Origin: JAICMB01 sp963795935
Lineage (GTDB): Bacteria > Acidobacteriota > Terriglobia > Bryobacterales > Bryobacteraceae
DNA: 64,000 bases
NCBI GenBank assembly: GCA_963795935.1
Contig: CAWCJO010000002.1
Coordinates: 458,188 to 522,187 of the forward strand
Direction of reading: 5' to 3'
Part shown: piece by piece, positions 7,190 to 16,388 of the stretch
How positions within the stretch are numbered: position 1 is the first letter of the stretch
Layout: every line of letters begins with the position of its first letter
Position numbers and translations under genes: made by a program
The notes under the pieces: generated by a model
Databases searched by the model: none
What the model saw: the letters and a program-made list of their open reading frames with translations, nothing else
What the model was told of the DNA's origin: nothing

Positions 7190-8815
7190 TCAAGCTTCGA
7201 TAAACGTTACTTTGTTGATTTCCTTCAGCGTCGTTACTCCCAAGCGGGCCTTCTCGACGGCTGAGTCGCGCAGAAATGTCATGCCTTCATCGCGCGCCGC
7301 GCGCTTGATCTCGGAAGCGGGCCGCTTGTCCAGAATCATCTCGCGAATCCGCTCGCTTAAGTCCAGCAGCTCGTGAATCGCCGTACGGCCGCGGAAGCCG
7401 GTGCCGCCGCATTCAAAACAGCCGGCGCCCTCGGCAAAGCTGAAGTTGCGCCATTCCTCGGGGTTCAAACCGCTTTCGGCCAAGTAGCCGTCATCGTACT
7501 TCACAGTCCTCTTGCAATGGTTGCAAATCAGACGCACAAGCCGTTGAGCCAAAATGCAGTTAAGCGCTGAAACAAAATTGTACGGCTCGACCCCCATGTT
7601 CAGGAACCGGCCGAGCACGTCGAGCACGTTATTGGCGTGCACGGTCGTGAAGACCAAGTGTCCCGTGAGCGCCGCGTTTATCGCGATCTGGGCGGTTTCC
7701 TGATCGCGGATCTCGCCTACCATGATCTTGTCGGGGTCGTGGCGCAAGATCGAGCGCAAGCCTCGGGCAAACGTCAGGCCCTTCTTTTCGTTCACCGGAA
7801 TCTGTGTGATTCCTTTAATCTGGTATTCGACCGGGTCCTCGATTGTGATGATCTTGTCTTCGTCGTTCTTGATCTCGCTCAGGCCCGCGTAGAGCGTCGT
7901 GGTCTTGCCCGATCCGGTCGGCCCCGTGACCAGCACCATACCATAGGGCTCTTTGATATAGCGCCGAAACTTAACCAGATCGTTCTCGGAAAAACCCACG
8001 ACCTCCAGGCTGAGCTTCGAAAACTTTTCGCTCATCGACTCTTTGTCCAGCACGCGCAGCACGGCGTCCTCGCCATGAATTGTCGGCATGATGGAAACGC
8101 GAAAGTCGATCAACCGGCCCTTGTAGCGCACCCGGAAACGGCCGTCCTGGGGGATGCGGCGCTCGGCAATGTCCAGTTCGCTCATTACTTTCAGGCGCGA
8201 CAGGATGGTCGAGTGCCAGTCCTTCGCAATCGGCGGCATGGCGTAATGCAGGACGCCGTCGATGCGGTACTTGATGGCGACCTCCTGGTCGCGTGTTTCC
8301 ACGTGTATGTCGCTGGCGCGGCGTTCCAGAGCGTTGAAAATCGTGGTGTCGACCAGCTTGATGACGGGCGCAATATCGTTGTCCGACGCCGTCAGCTTGT
8401 CGATCGAAAGCGTTTCTTCGGAGTTTTCATCGTCCGCGATGACATCGAGCGCGAAGCCTTCGGTGACCTCTTCAAGGACTCGCTGGGACTGCTCTGTCTT
8501 CTTCAGTAAGTCCGATATTTGTGAGAGGGTTGCGACCTTTACCTTAAGCTTCTTCTGGAGCAGCATCGACAGCTCGTCGATGAGGTTCAGGTTGCGCGGA
8601 TCGGAGAGCGCGATCTCAAGCGTGCCGTTCTGGCCCGTGATGGGCACGAAGTTGTAGCGAAACATCAGATCGACCGGCACGGAGTGGAACAGGTCGTGGT
8701 CGATGCGGACTTCGCGCAAGTCCACGAACTCGCAGCGGTAGCGGGAGGCGAGCGTGCGGGCCTGCTCAGTCTCCTGCAGAGGGTCGGTTAACCGGAGTCG
8801 TTCAGCGGTTGCCAT
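7190..8815 (-). CDS. pilB: PilB/GspE-type secretion ATPase
   Basis: A 541-residue hexameric motor ATPase that powers pilus extension or type II secretion. An N-terminal MshEN/GspE-N domain covers about residues 1-115. The ASDIHVE motif of the N2D domain is at about 167-173, followed by the arginine-rich IAERRIPQDGRF. Walker A GPTGSGKTTT is at 298-307. Asp box and Walker B (ITIEDPVEYQ, RSILRHDPDKIMVGEIRD) follow, then the Ser/Thr-rich TGHLVFTTVHAN and a tetracysteine zinc site (ICNHC ... CFECGGTG). All catalytic elements are present. An ATG eleven codons upstream (8848) is possible, but MATAERL fits the family better. It follows pilC after 94 bases and precedes pilM. Confidence 0.9.
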   Translation of the reverse strand: MATAERLRLTDPLQETEQARTLASRYRCEFVDLREVRIDHDLFHSVPVDLMFRYNFVPITGQNGTLEIALSDPRNLNLIDELSMLLQKKLKVKVATLSQISDLLKKTEQSQRVLEEVTEGFALDVIADDENSEETLSIDKLTASDNDIAPVIKLVDTTIFNALERRASDIHVETRDQEVAIKYRIDGVLHYAMPPIAKDWHSTILSRLKVMSELDIAERRIPQDGRFRVRYKGRLIDFRVSIMPTIHGEDAVLRVLDKESMSEKFSKLSLEVVGFSENDLVKFRRYIKEPYGMVLVTGPTGSGKTTTLYAGLSEIKNDEDKIITIEDPVEYQIKGITQIPVNEKKGLTFARGLRSILRHDPDKIMVGEIRDQETAQIAINAALTGHLVFTTVHANNVLDVLGRFLNMGVEPYNFVSALNCILAQRLVRLICNHCKRTVKYDDGYLAESGLNPEEWRNFSFAEGAGCFECGGTGFRGRTAIHELLDLSERIREMILDKRPASEIKRAARDEGMTFLRDSAVEKARLGVTTLKEINKVTFIEA

Positions 8816-8909
8816 GGCTTTGGGATTGACAAACGGACGTATACACAACGGCCTGCATGTGCATCACAAAGATTAGACGTAAGCGCGCGCGTTGGCGTGC
8901 ACGCGGAAG

Positions 8910-10121
8910 TTAGCGCAGGGTGTCCGCCAGGGAGAAGATCGGCAGATACAGCGCCACCAGCACAAACGTGACGAAACAGCCCATGAAAATCATGATCGCG
9001 GGCTCGATTAAAGCCAGCACCGCCGTCATGCGGGTGGAGACGTCCTCCTCGTAGAACTCCGCCACGCTGCCCAGCATGGCCGGAAGCGCCCCGGTCGATT
9101 CTCCGACCTCGATCATATCGATCGAAAGGCTTGGGAAAATCCCCGTTTCCTCGAGCGATGCCGACAGCGAGCGGCCTTCGCGCACCATCTTGCCGGTCTT
9201 GGCCAGCATTTTCTTCAAAAGATTGGTCCCGAGCGAGCTCGATGCCGTTTCCAGCGCCTGGACCAGGGGGATGCCGCCCACCAGCAGCGTGCTCAGGACG
9301 CGCGAGAACTGCGCCACCTGATACTTGATCCAGATATCGCCCAGGACGGGCGTCCTCAGCCGGATGCGGTCCAGGCGCTCCCTCCCGCGCGCCGTCTTGG
9401 ACCAGAAGCGGAATCCGATCACCGCCCCGATAACCGCCAGCAATCCTCCGAGAACGTAACTGCGAGCGGTGGTCCCGATTTCGATCAGAACGCGCGTTGC
9501 CATGGGGAGCTGCGCCTGCATGCTGTTGTACAACTCGGCGAAACTCGGCACCACGTAAGTGATCAGGAACACCATCAGGCAGATCACCAGCGTCATCAGC
9601 AGCGCCGGATAAATCAGCGACATGATGAGCTTCTTGCGGATCGCCAGCGCCAGTTTCTGGTAGGTGATATAGCGGTCCAAAACCTCGCCGAGCGCGCCCG
9701 ATTTCTCGCCGGCCAGGACGGAGGTCACATAAATCGGCGGAAAAACATTCTGGCGCGCGAAGGCGTCCGACAACAGCGAGCCATTGCGCACGTCGTCGCG
9801 AACGGCCTTGATGTGCGGCCCCAGCTTGGGGTCGGTCAAACGCTCCGAGAGCAAGTCGAGGCCTTTGAGAATAGGCAGGCCGGCGCGAATCAGCGTCACG
9901 AACTGCTGATTGAAAATCAGGAATTTTTCGAGGTTGACCTTCTTGCGCTTGCCCCCGATCACAGCCGGCATGCCGCTCAGCTCGCGGCGCGGCTTGATCG
10001 AGTAGATCAGGAAACCCTGTTGGGCGTAACGCTCCCGCAGTTCGCCTTCCGTCGCGGCTTCGGCCACCTGCTGGTGCACTTCGCCGCGCGGGTCGGAGTA
10101 CTTGACCGCGAATTCAGCCAT
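8910..10121 (-). CDS. pilC: PilC/GspF inner membrane platform protein
   Basis: A 403-residue protein with two tandem GspF domains, at about residues 65-190 (FNQQFVTLIRAGLPILKGLDLL ...) and 265-395 (FSRVLSTLLVGGIPLVQALE ...). Each is followed by hydrophobic segments, with three membrane helices in total (about 165-190, 215-235, 370-395). The C-terminal FVLVALYLPIFSLADTLR is typical. It forms the rotating platform under the pilus or pseudopilus and is driven by PilB. Its ATG shares one base with the stop codon of the upstream LolA-like gene (TAATG). Confidence 0.9.
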   Translation of the reverse strand: MAEFAVKYSDPRGEVHQQVAEAATEGELRERYAQQGFLIYSIKPRRELSGMPAVIGGKRKKVNLEKFLIFNQQFVTLIRAGLPILKGLDLLSERLTDPKLGPHIKAVRDDVRNGSLLSDAFARQNVFPPIYVTSVLAGEKSGALGEVLDRYITYQKLALAIRKKLIMSLIYPALLMTLVICLMVFLITYVVPSFAELYNSMQAQLPMATRVLIEIGTTARSYVLGGLLAVIGAVIGFRFWSKTARGRERLDRIRLRTPVLGDIWIKYQVAQFSRVLSTLLVGGIPLVQALETASSSLGTNLLKKMLAKTGKMVREGRSLSASLEETGIFPSLSIDMIEVGESTGALPAMLGSVAEFYEEDVSTRMTAVLALIEPAIMIFMGCFVTFVLVALYLPIFSLADTLR

Positions 10122-10774
10122 TATTGGGCGGCCCCGGGAGCGCCTTCGGACGTCACCAGAGTCGCGCCGGGCGGCATCTGGAACGTGAAGGCGCGGTCGT
10201 TCACGCTGGGGTTCAGCTTCTCGTCCGAGAAATTAAACGCCAGCACGGATTTGTCCTGTCCCGTAATCAGCAAGCTCTTGATCTCGAAATCCGGCGCGGC
10301 AGTGAGCCGGATCGATTCATACGGCAGCTTATCCGATTTGGCTTTGGCCGTAATGACCATATCCGAACCTTGCGGATTCATGTCGAAATCGCGAAATTCC
10401 TTCTGGAAATCGAGCTTGCCAAGCAGGAACGCCAGTGGCGCGCGCATATCCTCGGATTCCTTCAGCGGCATCTTTTCAACCCGCTTGGCTTCGGGCGTGT
10501 AGAGATAGACGTTCTTGCCGTCCGAGACGAAGAGCTTGCCCGCCGGAGCGGCGTATTCCCAGCGCATACGGCCCGGTTTGCGCAAAATCAACAGCCCGCT
10601 CTCGCTCTGCCGCGGCCGTCCTTCGGCCGTATAGGTCTCGTTGAAGTTCACTTCCAGCGTTTTAGCGTGATTGTAGCGATCCTGGATTCCCTTCAGGACG
10701 CGCGTGAGCCCCTCGTCGGCGTCGAGCGTCAGGGCCGCGAGACACACCACCAGCGCGCAACGGATCACAAACAT
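10121..10774 (-). CDS. LolA-like outer membrane lipoprotein carrier
   Basis: A 217-residue protein with an N-terminal signal peptide (MFVIRCALVVCLAALTLDAD) and the LolA/LolB fold signature: an amphipathic helix (TRVLKGIQDRYNHAKTLEVNF), then NETY, GLLILRKPGRMRWEY, GKLFVSDGKNVYLYTP. LolA carries lipoproteins across the periplasm to the outer membrane. It is the first gene of the pilus/secretion operon, with a one-base overlap to pilC. A secretin pilotin is itself a lipoprotein, so a lipoprotein carrier here makes sense, but the link is inference. Confidence 0.8.
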   Translation of the reverse strand: MFVIRCALVVCLAALTLDADEGLTRVLKGIQDRYNHAKTLEVNFNETYTAEGRPRQSESGLLILRKPGRMRWEYAAPAGKLFVSDGKNVYLYTPEAKRVEKMPLKESEDMRAPLAFLLGKLDFQKEFRDFDMNPQGSDMVITAKAKSDKLPYESIRLTAAPDFEIKSLLITGQDKSVLAFNFSDEKLNPSVNDRAFTFQMPPGATLVTSEGAPGAAQ

Positions 10775-10838
10775 ACAGACGTAGCAGGGGCCGCTTCCGT
10801 GCAGCCTGCGCGGGCCACGCGCGATACACGCTCCGGAT

Positions 10839-10878
10839 TTGACGCGGCGCGAATGAAAGTTTGATATTATTTCCTACC
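10839..10878 (+). promoter_or_regulatory. possible promoter of the TIGR03437 surface protein
   Basis: TTGACG lies at 10839-10844 and an AT-rich GATATTAT block at 10863-10870, giving a -35/-10 pair with 17-18 bases between them depending on the register (TGATAT at 10862). The block ends only about 8-11 bases before the ATG, so the leader would be very short or absent. No Shine-Dalgarno sequence is visible. Confidence 0.35.
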
Positions 10879-12543
10879 ATGACCAGGCACACCCACGTTT
10901 TGCGGTTGTCGTCTCTCGTTTTTCTCGTATCCGCGATGCCGCCGCTTTCCGCGGCTCCTACCGTCGCCGCCGTCGTGAACGCGGCCAGCAATATCCTGCC
11001 CGGCCTGCCCAATGCGCCCATCGCGCAAGGCGCTATTTTTGTCATCTACGGCAGCGGCTTGGGCCCCGCGAACATCTCTTATGCTGCGGCGCCGTTCCAG
11101 ACCACCAGCTTGAGCGGCACGTCGGTAACGGTCACGGTGGGCGGTACGACCGTGAACGCGCCGATGTACTACACATCGGATACGCAGGTGGCCGCGCTGC
11201 TGCTCTCGAATACGCCCACGGGCACGGGAACCCTCACGGTCACCTACAACAACAGCACGAGCGCAACCGCTCCCATCACCGTGGTGGCCAACAACGTGGG
11301 CCTCTTCAGCATCGATTCCAGCGGCGGTGGACCCGCTATTGTCAGCTACCCCGACTACAGCCTGGTCTCGCCTACGAAGGCCGCCAATTGCGGAGGGCCG
11401 AACACGACCTGCGGGGCCGCCAATCCCGGCGACACGCTCATTCTATGGGCCACGGGATTGGGTCCGGTCTCCGGAAGCGACGTCGCCGGAGCGGGCCTGG
11501 GCCAGAATATGCCGAACATTCCGCTTAAGGTGTGGCTGGGCGGAGTGCAGGCCCCGGCGAGCTATCAGGGACGGTCCGGCTGCTGCGTCGGGGAGGATCA
11601 GATCGTTTTTACGGTGCCGAATAACGTCCCCACCGGGTGCGCCGTGCCGCTGCTGGTTCAAATCGGCAACGAGATCAGCAACAACACCGTGATGCCGGTG
11701 GCCAACGGAAGCCGCGCTTGCACTCTCGTCAGGGCCGATCTTGCCTCGTTGGGCGCTGAACAAATCGAGCAACTGATCACCGCTGGCCCCGTCACTTCCG
11801 GCAGCATCGAGCTGGACCATAATTCGGACGGCGGGGGCACATACGAGGACGATGCACGATTCCAGTTCATCAAGCTTCTCACCTATCTGCCGGGAACGCA
11901 GCCTTTCTTCGTGTCTTGGGTTGACGACCAGCCGCCCGGCACTTGCATCGTCTACAACAATCTCAACGCGGGCTTTAACAATCCGATCACGGGAGGAACT
12001 CTCCTCGACGCCGGTTCCAATTTCAAAGTGACGGGACCGAATGGGAGCGCGACCATCGCGGTGAACTCAGGGATAACCAGCGAATTCAACTCGACGGGAT
12101 CCTTTCTGGTCCCAGGAAACTACACGATCACCGGGAACGGCGGGGCGGACGTTGGCTCCTTCAGTGGAACGATCACGATCCCGGCATTGTCCACGTTGGT
12201 CAGTCCGGCGAACAATGGCACGGCTACGCGCGCCAACGGCATGACCGTCACCTGGACGGGAGGCAGCGGAGAGCTTCAGATCTTGGTAAATAGCTGCTCC
12301 GACAGTTCATGCAAGAACGGCGCTTCGGCGGTTTGTATAGTGCCCGCGACCCTCCAATCATTCACGATTCCGCCCTACGTATTGGAGGCGCTCCCGGCCG
12401 GCAGCTCCGCCGGGCTGGTTCTCTCGTCCTATTCGGTGGCCTCGTTCACGGCAACGGGTCTCGAGGCGGGAACCATCACGATTTACAGCAACGATTCCGG
12501 GTTCGGGTACGGTTGGGGCTCGGGCGGCTTCACGCTGAAGTAG
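10879..12543 (+). CDS. TIGR03437-type Solibacter surface protein
   Basis: A 554-residue secreted protein. The signal peptide covers about residues 1-28 (hydrophobic LSSLVFLVSAMPPLSAAP). The TIGR03437 module follows from about 30 to 270: AAVVNAASNILPGLPNAPIA, IYGSGLGP, VTVGGTTVNAPMYYTSDTQV, AANPGDTLILWATGLGPV, PLKVWLGGVQAPASYQGRSGC, PLLVQIGN. This family is greatly expanded in Solibacter relatives and resembles IPT/TIG beta-sandwich repeats. The rest is beta-rich and Gly/Ser/Thr-rich with scattered cysteines. No enzyme motif is visible. A TTG at 10861 would add six residues, but the ATG gives the better signal peptide. It is divergent from the LolA/pilus operon. Confidence 0.8.
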   Translation: MTRHTHVLRLSSLVFLVSAMPPLSAAPTVAAVVNAASNILPGLPNAPIAQGAIFVIYGSGLGPANISYAAAPFQTTSLSGTSVTVTVGGTTVNAPMYYTSDTQVAALLLSNTPTGTGTLTVTYNNSTSATAPITVVANNVGLFSIDSSGGGPAIVSYPDYSLVSPTKAANCGGPNTTCGAANPGDTLILWATGLGPVSGSDVAGAGLGQNMPNIPLKVWLGGVQAPASYQGRSGCCVGEDQIVFTVPNNVPTGCAVPLLVQIGNEISNNTVMPVANGSRACTLVRADLASLGAEQIEQLITAGPVTSGSIELDHNSDGGGTYEDDARFQFIKLLTYLPGTQPFFVSWVDDQPPGTCIVYNNLNAGFNNPITGGTLLDAGSNFKVTGPNGSATIAVNSGITSEFNSTGSFLVPGNYTITGNGGADVGSFSGTITIPALSTLVSPANNGTATRANGMTVTWTGGSGELQILVNSCSDSSCKNGASAVCIVPATLQSFTIPPYVLEALPAGSSAGLVLSSYSVASFTATGLEAGTITIYSNDSGFGYGWGSGGFTLK

Positions 12544-12559
12544 GCGCGGCCGTCGGGCG

Positions 12560-13078
12560 CTACTGCGCCGTAAACGGCACGGACGCGACCGTGTTCTCCC
12601 ACTCCATTACGAGCCGGCCCTTGTTGCCGCCCGTATGCTCCAGCGTGATCTTAAACGTTTCAACCGGCGCCGGCGGCTTGCTCATGTTCATATCGACGCG
12701 GCCCAGATCCTGGCCTTCGGAGTACTCCGTCCCCCATTGGCCCGTCTGCTTGTTCACGATCAACTTCCAGGTTGGCTGTCCCAGCAGCACGTACAGCGTG
12801 TAAGAGCCGGTCGGGACATGCAGGCCCGCCATGTCCAGGTCGGCGGCGGTCGCCAGCGAAGTGGCTTCATTCGCTCCGGCGCGCCACACGCTGCCGTATT
12901 GCAGCAGTCCCCCGAAAATCTTGCGGCCGCGCATGGACGGCGCCGAATACTTGATCGTGATCTTCTTCCCGTTAATGGTGGTCGAGGTCTCGGCCGCCGG
13001 GCTAGGCCTGTTCTCCTGCGCAAACGCGAGACTCAACGCCGCCGCCGCGGCAAATGCGATCGAAGCGAATCTGTTCAT
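12560..13078 (-). CDS. DUF2911 family periplasmic protein
   Basis: A 172-residue protein with a signal peptide (MNRFASIAFAAAAALSLAFAQE) and the DUF2911 core: KITIKYSAPSMRGRKIFGGL, YGSVWRAGANEATSLATAADL, VPTGSYTLYVLLG, WKLIVNKQTGQWGTEY, FKITLEH. Function is unknown. It is often found near secreted enzymes in Bacteroidota and Acidobacteriota. It starts 25 bases after the CHAT-TPR gene and is likely the last gene of that operon. The open frame extends 28 codons upstream, but the signal peptide fixes the start. Confidence 0.85.
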   Translation of the reverse strand: MNRFASIAFAAAAALSLAFAQENRPSPAAETSTTINGKKITIKYSAPSMRGRKIFGGLLQYGSVWRAGANEATSLATAADLDMAGLHVPTGSYTLYVLLGQPTWKLIVNKQTGQWGTEYSEGQDLGRVDMNMSKPPAPVETFKITLEHTGGNKGRLVMEWENTVASVPFTAQ

Positions 13079-13103
13079 AAACCTCAATATAGCCGGATGC
13101 GGG

Positions 13104-15608
13104 TCACTGCCGCACGCTGCGCAGGTAAACCTGAAACGGCGCCCAATAAAACGGTTTCGCATAGCGCGGCTCCGTCTTGAGCAGGTTCAGTTTGGCCTCG
13201 TGCATCGCCGCTGCCGCATCCTTTCCCGCCGCGATTCCGCCGTAGAACCGATTCATCAGCGGCTCCGTCGAACTGTCGCTGACATCCCATAGCCCCGCCA
13301 CCACCGCGCGCGCGCCAGCCTCCAGAAAGGCCCACGCGAATCCGATGAGTCCCTCGCCCGCATAGGCGCGCACCCCGGCGCTGCGGCAACCCGAGATGGT
13401 CACGAGATCGGCCGTGATCGGCACATCGATGACGTCCCGCGCATAGAGCTTATACTCATCGCCGCGCCGCGATAAGACCACCGCGGATTCGAGCGGGTTC
13501 TCATTGCTGGCTTCGGCGTGAGCGGCGAAATGGATCAGCGAGAACCGGCTCGGCTGCGAAGCCCGGTACGCCGCGGGCGTTGCTTGCCGCGCGACATACA
13601 CGTCCTGCGTAGCTCCTCGGAAGCGCGACTGTATGTCCCGAATCTCCAGGCCCGCCTTTTCGAGCGGCCGATAGCCGCTCCCGTCGTAATCCGCCGCTCC
13701 AATGAGAAGCAGCGCCGGGGCGCGCGCGCCTCGATCCGGCGGCTTCGATGCCGCAATCGCAAGCGAAGGAGCGATCGCGAGTTCCACGTCCTCAACCCAA
13801 TAGTGCCGGCGCGAACCCGGTACGGGGAGCGTTTCGAGATTCAAGCGGTGCAACGGCCCATCCGGTATTACAACGACGCGGCTCCCCTTTGGAATGCGCG
13901 GCGCGATTTGCCCCAGCAGGGCCTCCCACAGCTTCCCCCCGTTGGCGTCGCCGCTCGCGATGGGATCTCTGAGAGGATGCTCGACCACGTTTCGATACGC
14001 GGTAACAAGCGGCTCGATCTCCTCGCTTCCCGGCAGTTCGAAACGGCGCACGCCTCGCTTATCGATCAGCCACGCGAAAGAGCGCCGCGGCGCCAGCCAG
14101 AACGAAAGTATCGCCGTATTGGCCTCGCGCCCGAGTTGCGTCAGGCGGGGGATATTAATCGCGTTACCCGGAATATCCCGCCCCAGCCGCGCAGCCAGGA
14201 CCCGCGCGCGGCTGGCCTCAACAGCGCGCAGCGCCCCGGCATCGTCTCGCATCTCGACCAGCAGGTCAACGTAGGCCTGATGTATATCGATCAGCCGCGA
14301 GAGGAACGTGATCTGCTGCGCCGCGGCAATGAGATCCGAACGCGTCTTATCGATCAGCTCTACGGCGGCGCGGTACTCTCGTTCCGCATGGGAGTAATCG
14401 CGATTCGCACGGTAGGCGCGTCCGAGATAATAGTGGCATTCCCACAAAAGCGAGGGAGGAACGCCGGATCGCGCCGCGACCGCGTGGTACAAGCGCAACG
14501 CCTCGGCCGCTTGCCCCCTTCCCCACGCGATTCCGGCGGCATTGAACGTTTGATACGGTCCCGAGGCGCTGTCGGGAGCGGCGAGCCGACGGGATTCTTC
14601 ATTCCAATGTCCGGCCTCATCCCACTGGCCCAGCTTGATGTACGCCGTCGCAAGATTGTCCGCATTGCGCGCCGCGTCTGCATTTCTCCCCATACGGCGA
14701 GCCAGTTCGAAGGCGCTCCGATATCCTCGGATCGCCTCGTCGTATTGTTGTTGAGCGTCGTACAACAGTCCGAGCTCGCCCAGGGCAATGAGCAGGTTTC
14801 CGTCGTCGCCGATTGCCGCCAGCGCCGCCGTGGCCTTGCGGCCATAGCGAAGCGATCCCTCAAAATCGCCCAGAATCCTATCAAACGATCCCAGGTTCAT
14901 CGATTCGACGGCGGCCAGCCGCGCAAAGCCGTTCCGTTCCGAAATTTTCAGGGCCTGCAGCCCGTATTCGACGGCCTCGCTGTAATGCGACGACCATTTC
15001 TTGCACGACGACAAATTGATCAGAGACGCGGCCTCGTCATAAGCGTCGCCGCGCTGGATGGCCTCCCGCTCCGCAATATGCAAGGTTTCTTCAGCGCCGC
15101 TTAGTCGGCCCAGGCGGCCGAGCACCGCGCCCCGCAACACATCGATGCGGACCTGTAAGTCCGGATCGGTCGCTTGGCCGCGAATGCGCTCCAGCATTGC
15201 CGCGGCCTCCGCCAGACGGCCCGACTTCGATGCTGCGTCGGCCTGGTCCATCAATCGCCGCAGCTCCAGTTGCGAGGCATCGCCCGAGACCCCGATCGGC
15301 TCGCCGGTCAGCGCCACGGCCTCTCCCGTTTTCCCTTGCGCCAGCAGCGCTTCGGCCCGCAACAGCCGGAATTTCCAGAACGCTTCGGACTGCGGCTTTT
15401 CAAACCGGCGCGACGCGGACGCGGCCGTTTCGCCCGCTAATTGCAGCTTCCCGCTCGTGTACAGAGCCCAGGCGCGACGGTACGCAGTATCGGCTGTTTC
15501 GTTTTGACAGCTTGAGATTATGGTAAGAAGACTTGCCAGAGCGATCCAGCTACGGTATCGTGCCGCTGTTGGTGTGCCCGTCCCCGACCGTGCCGGATCC
15601 TGCCGCAT
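13104..15608 (-). CDS. TPR-CHAT domain protein (caspase-like)
   Basis: An 834-residue protein. The N-terminal hydrophobic segment ends LLTIISSCQ, a lipobox-like cysteine, suggesting a membrane-anchored lipoprotein. About residues 45-440 are helical TPR repeats (AYRRAWALYTSGKLQLAGETA, IAEREAIQRGDAYDEAASL, and so on). The C-terminal 300 residues form a CHAT domain with the expected catalytic pair: His in SLIHFAAHAEA and Cys in TISGCRSAG, followed by GEGLIGFAWAFLEAGARAVVAGLW. CHAT proteases are caspase/separase relatives. In acidobacteria this TPR-CHAT form usually follows an ECF sigma/anti-sigma pair, matching the anti-sigma upstream here. The first 59 bases overlap the end of the upstream gene. 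Its substrate is unknown. Confidence 0.85.
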   Translation of the reverse strand: MRQDPARSGTGTPTAARYRSWIALASLLTIISSCQNETADTAYRRAWALYTSGKLQLAGETAASASRRFEKPQSEAFWKFRLLRAEALLAQGKTGEAVALTGEPIGVSGDASQLELRRLMDQADAASKSGRLAEAAAMLERIRGQATDPDLQVRIDVLRGAVLGRLGRLSGAEETLHIAEREAIQRGDAYDEAASLINLSSCKKWSSHYSEAVEYGLQALKISERNGFARLAAVESMNLGSFDRILGDFEGSLRYGRKATAALAAIGDDGNLLIALGELGLLYDAQQQYDEAIRGYRSAFELARRMGRNADAARNADNLATAYIKLGQWDEAGHWNEESRRLAAPDSASGPYQTFNAAGIAWGRGQAAEALRLYHAVAARSGVPPSLLWECHYYLGRAYRANRDYSHAEREYRAAVELIDKTRSDLIAAAQQITFLSRLIDIHQAYVDLLVEMRDDAGALRAVEASRARVLAARLGRDIPGNAINIPRLTQLGREANTAILSFWLAPRRSFAWLIDKRGVRRFELPGSEEIEPLVTAYRNVVEHPLRDPIASGDANGGKLWEALLGQIAPRIPKGSRVVVIPDGPLHRLNLETLPVPGSRRHYWVEDVELAIAPSLAIAASKPPDRGARAPALLLIGAADYDGSGYRPLEKAGLEIRDIQSRFRGATQDVYVARQATPAAYRASQPSRFSLIHFAAHAEASNENPLESAVVLSRRGDEYKLYARDVIDVPITADLVTISGCRSAGVRAYAGEGLIGFAWAFLEAGARAVVAGLWDVSDSSTEPLMNRFYGGIAAGKDAAAAMHEAKLNLLKTEPRYAKPFYWAPFQVYLRSVRQ

Positions 15609-16371
15609 TCGATCCCATTTTCAGACGAATCATGGTAACGTGCCGATCGGCTTCGCGGACGATCAGCTCTCCCAGAAAGATCGTTCCGAAATCGTCCCAC
15701 TTGATCGAATACCCGTCTACATGGATCGCCTTCAGCTCCTCTTGCGGGCCGCTGAGCTCGATCTTCTTAACCAGCGTGCAGAAATAGCGTCCGTTATAAT
15801 CCTGGATCGAAGCGGCATTCGCGGCGGTGTGAAAGCGCCCCGCATTCTCACGCCGCCACGACTCGCTTTGGGCGCGATAGAAGGCGTTCAATTCCTGTTT
15901 GGTCCCGCACTTCGCGAACGGTTCCTCATCCAGTTCCACTTCAACGGCCACGTTGCCCAGTCGAAGCCCTTCGATCTTGCAGCCGCTGGTCTTAATCGAA
16001 GATTGCGGCCCTTCCCATGCTCGCGACGAAGTCTGATGCAGCTCTACCGCCTCGGCATGCAGCTTTTCAAGAATATCGATGGAACGAACCACGGCGCCAA
16101 TTTCCGTTTCAAAGTGCGTGTCGTCGATAAAACGTCCGGTGGAGGTCGCCTCGGCGTGCTCCAGCGCGAGCAATACTCTCTTACGTGGCCGGTCGGCGGA
16201 GAAACACTTGTGCTGGACCTGATGATGCGAATGCCCGCCCACCACTGGAATGGCGCTCTGGCCGAGCGTCGGAATCACGTGGTTGAGGTTCTCCAAATCG
16301 TCCAGACGATGAAAGTGCGCGGCCGCGCCGATCGCGTGACCGGAGAATTCAAAGCGTTTGTCGATCTCCAT
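15550..16371 (-). CDS. hypothetical protein in anti-sigma/CHAT operon
   Basis: A 273-residue protein with no signal peptide, beginning MEIDKRFEFSGHAIGAAAHF. It contains HVIPTLGQSAIPVVGGHSHH, a middle helical part, and a beta-rich C-terminal half (FCTLVKKIELSGPQEELKAI, GTIFLGELIVREADRHVTMIRLKMGSN). The pattern of a conserved N-terminal strand block and a GE-rich C-terminal block reads like a conserved acidobacterial family, but I cannot assign a role. It starts 17 bases after the anti-sigma gene and overlaps the CHAT gene start, so the three are one operon. A frame on the opposite strand here lacks family character and was not called. Confidence 0.65.
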   Translation of the reverse strand: MEIDKRFEFSGHAIGAAAHFHRLDDLENLNHVIPTLGQSAIPVVGGHSHHQVQHKCFSADRPRKRVLLALEHAEATSTGRFIDDTHFETEIGAVVRSIDILEKLHAEAVELHQTSSRAWEGPQSSIKTSGCKIEGLRLGNVAVEVELDEEPFAKCGTKQELNAFYRAQSESWRRENAGRFHTAANAASIQDYNGRYFCTLVKKIELSGPQEELKAIHVDGYSIKWDDFGTIFLGELIVREADRHVTMIRLKMGSNAAGSGTVGDGHTNSGTIP

Positions 16372-16388
16372 TAAATTGCCGTCGTCTC

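Noticed and set aside
7637..8509. 290-codon plus-strand frame opposite pilB
   Set aside because: Antisense shadow; the PilB motifs on the minus strand are complete.
13518..15104. 528-codon plus-strand frame opposite the CHAT-TPR gene
   Set aside because: Arg-rich, no domain or signal. The minus strand holds an intact TPR-CHAT protein with catalytic residues.
15520..16374. 284-codon plus-strand frame opposite the hypothetical gene at 15550-16371
   Set aside because: The minus-strand frame fits the operon spacing and ordered domain-like sequence; the plus frame does not.
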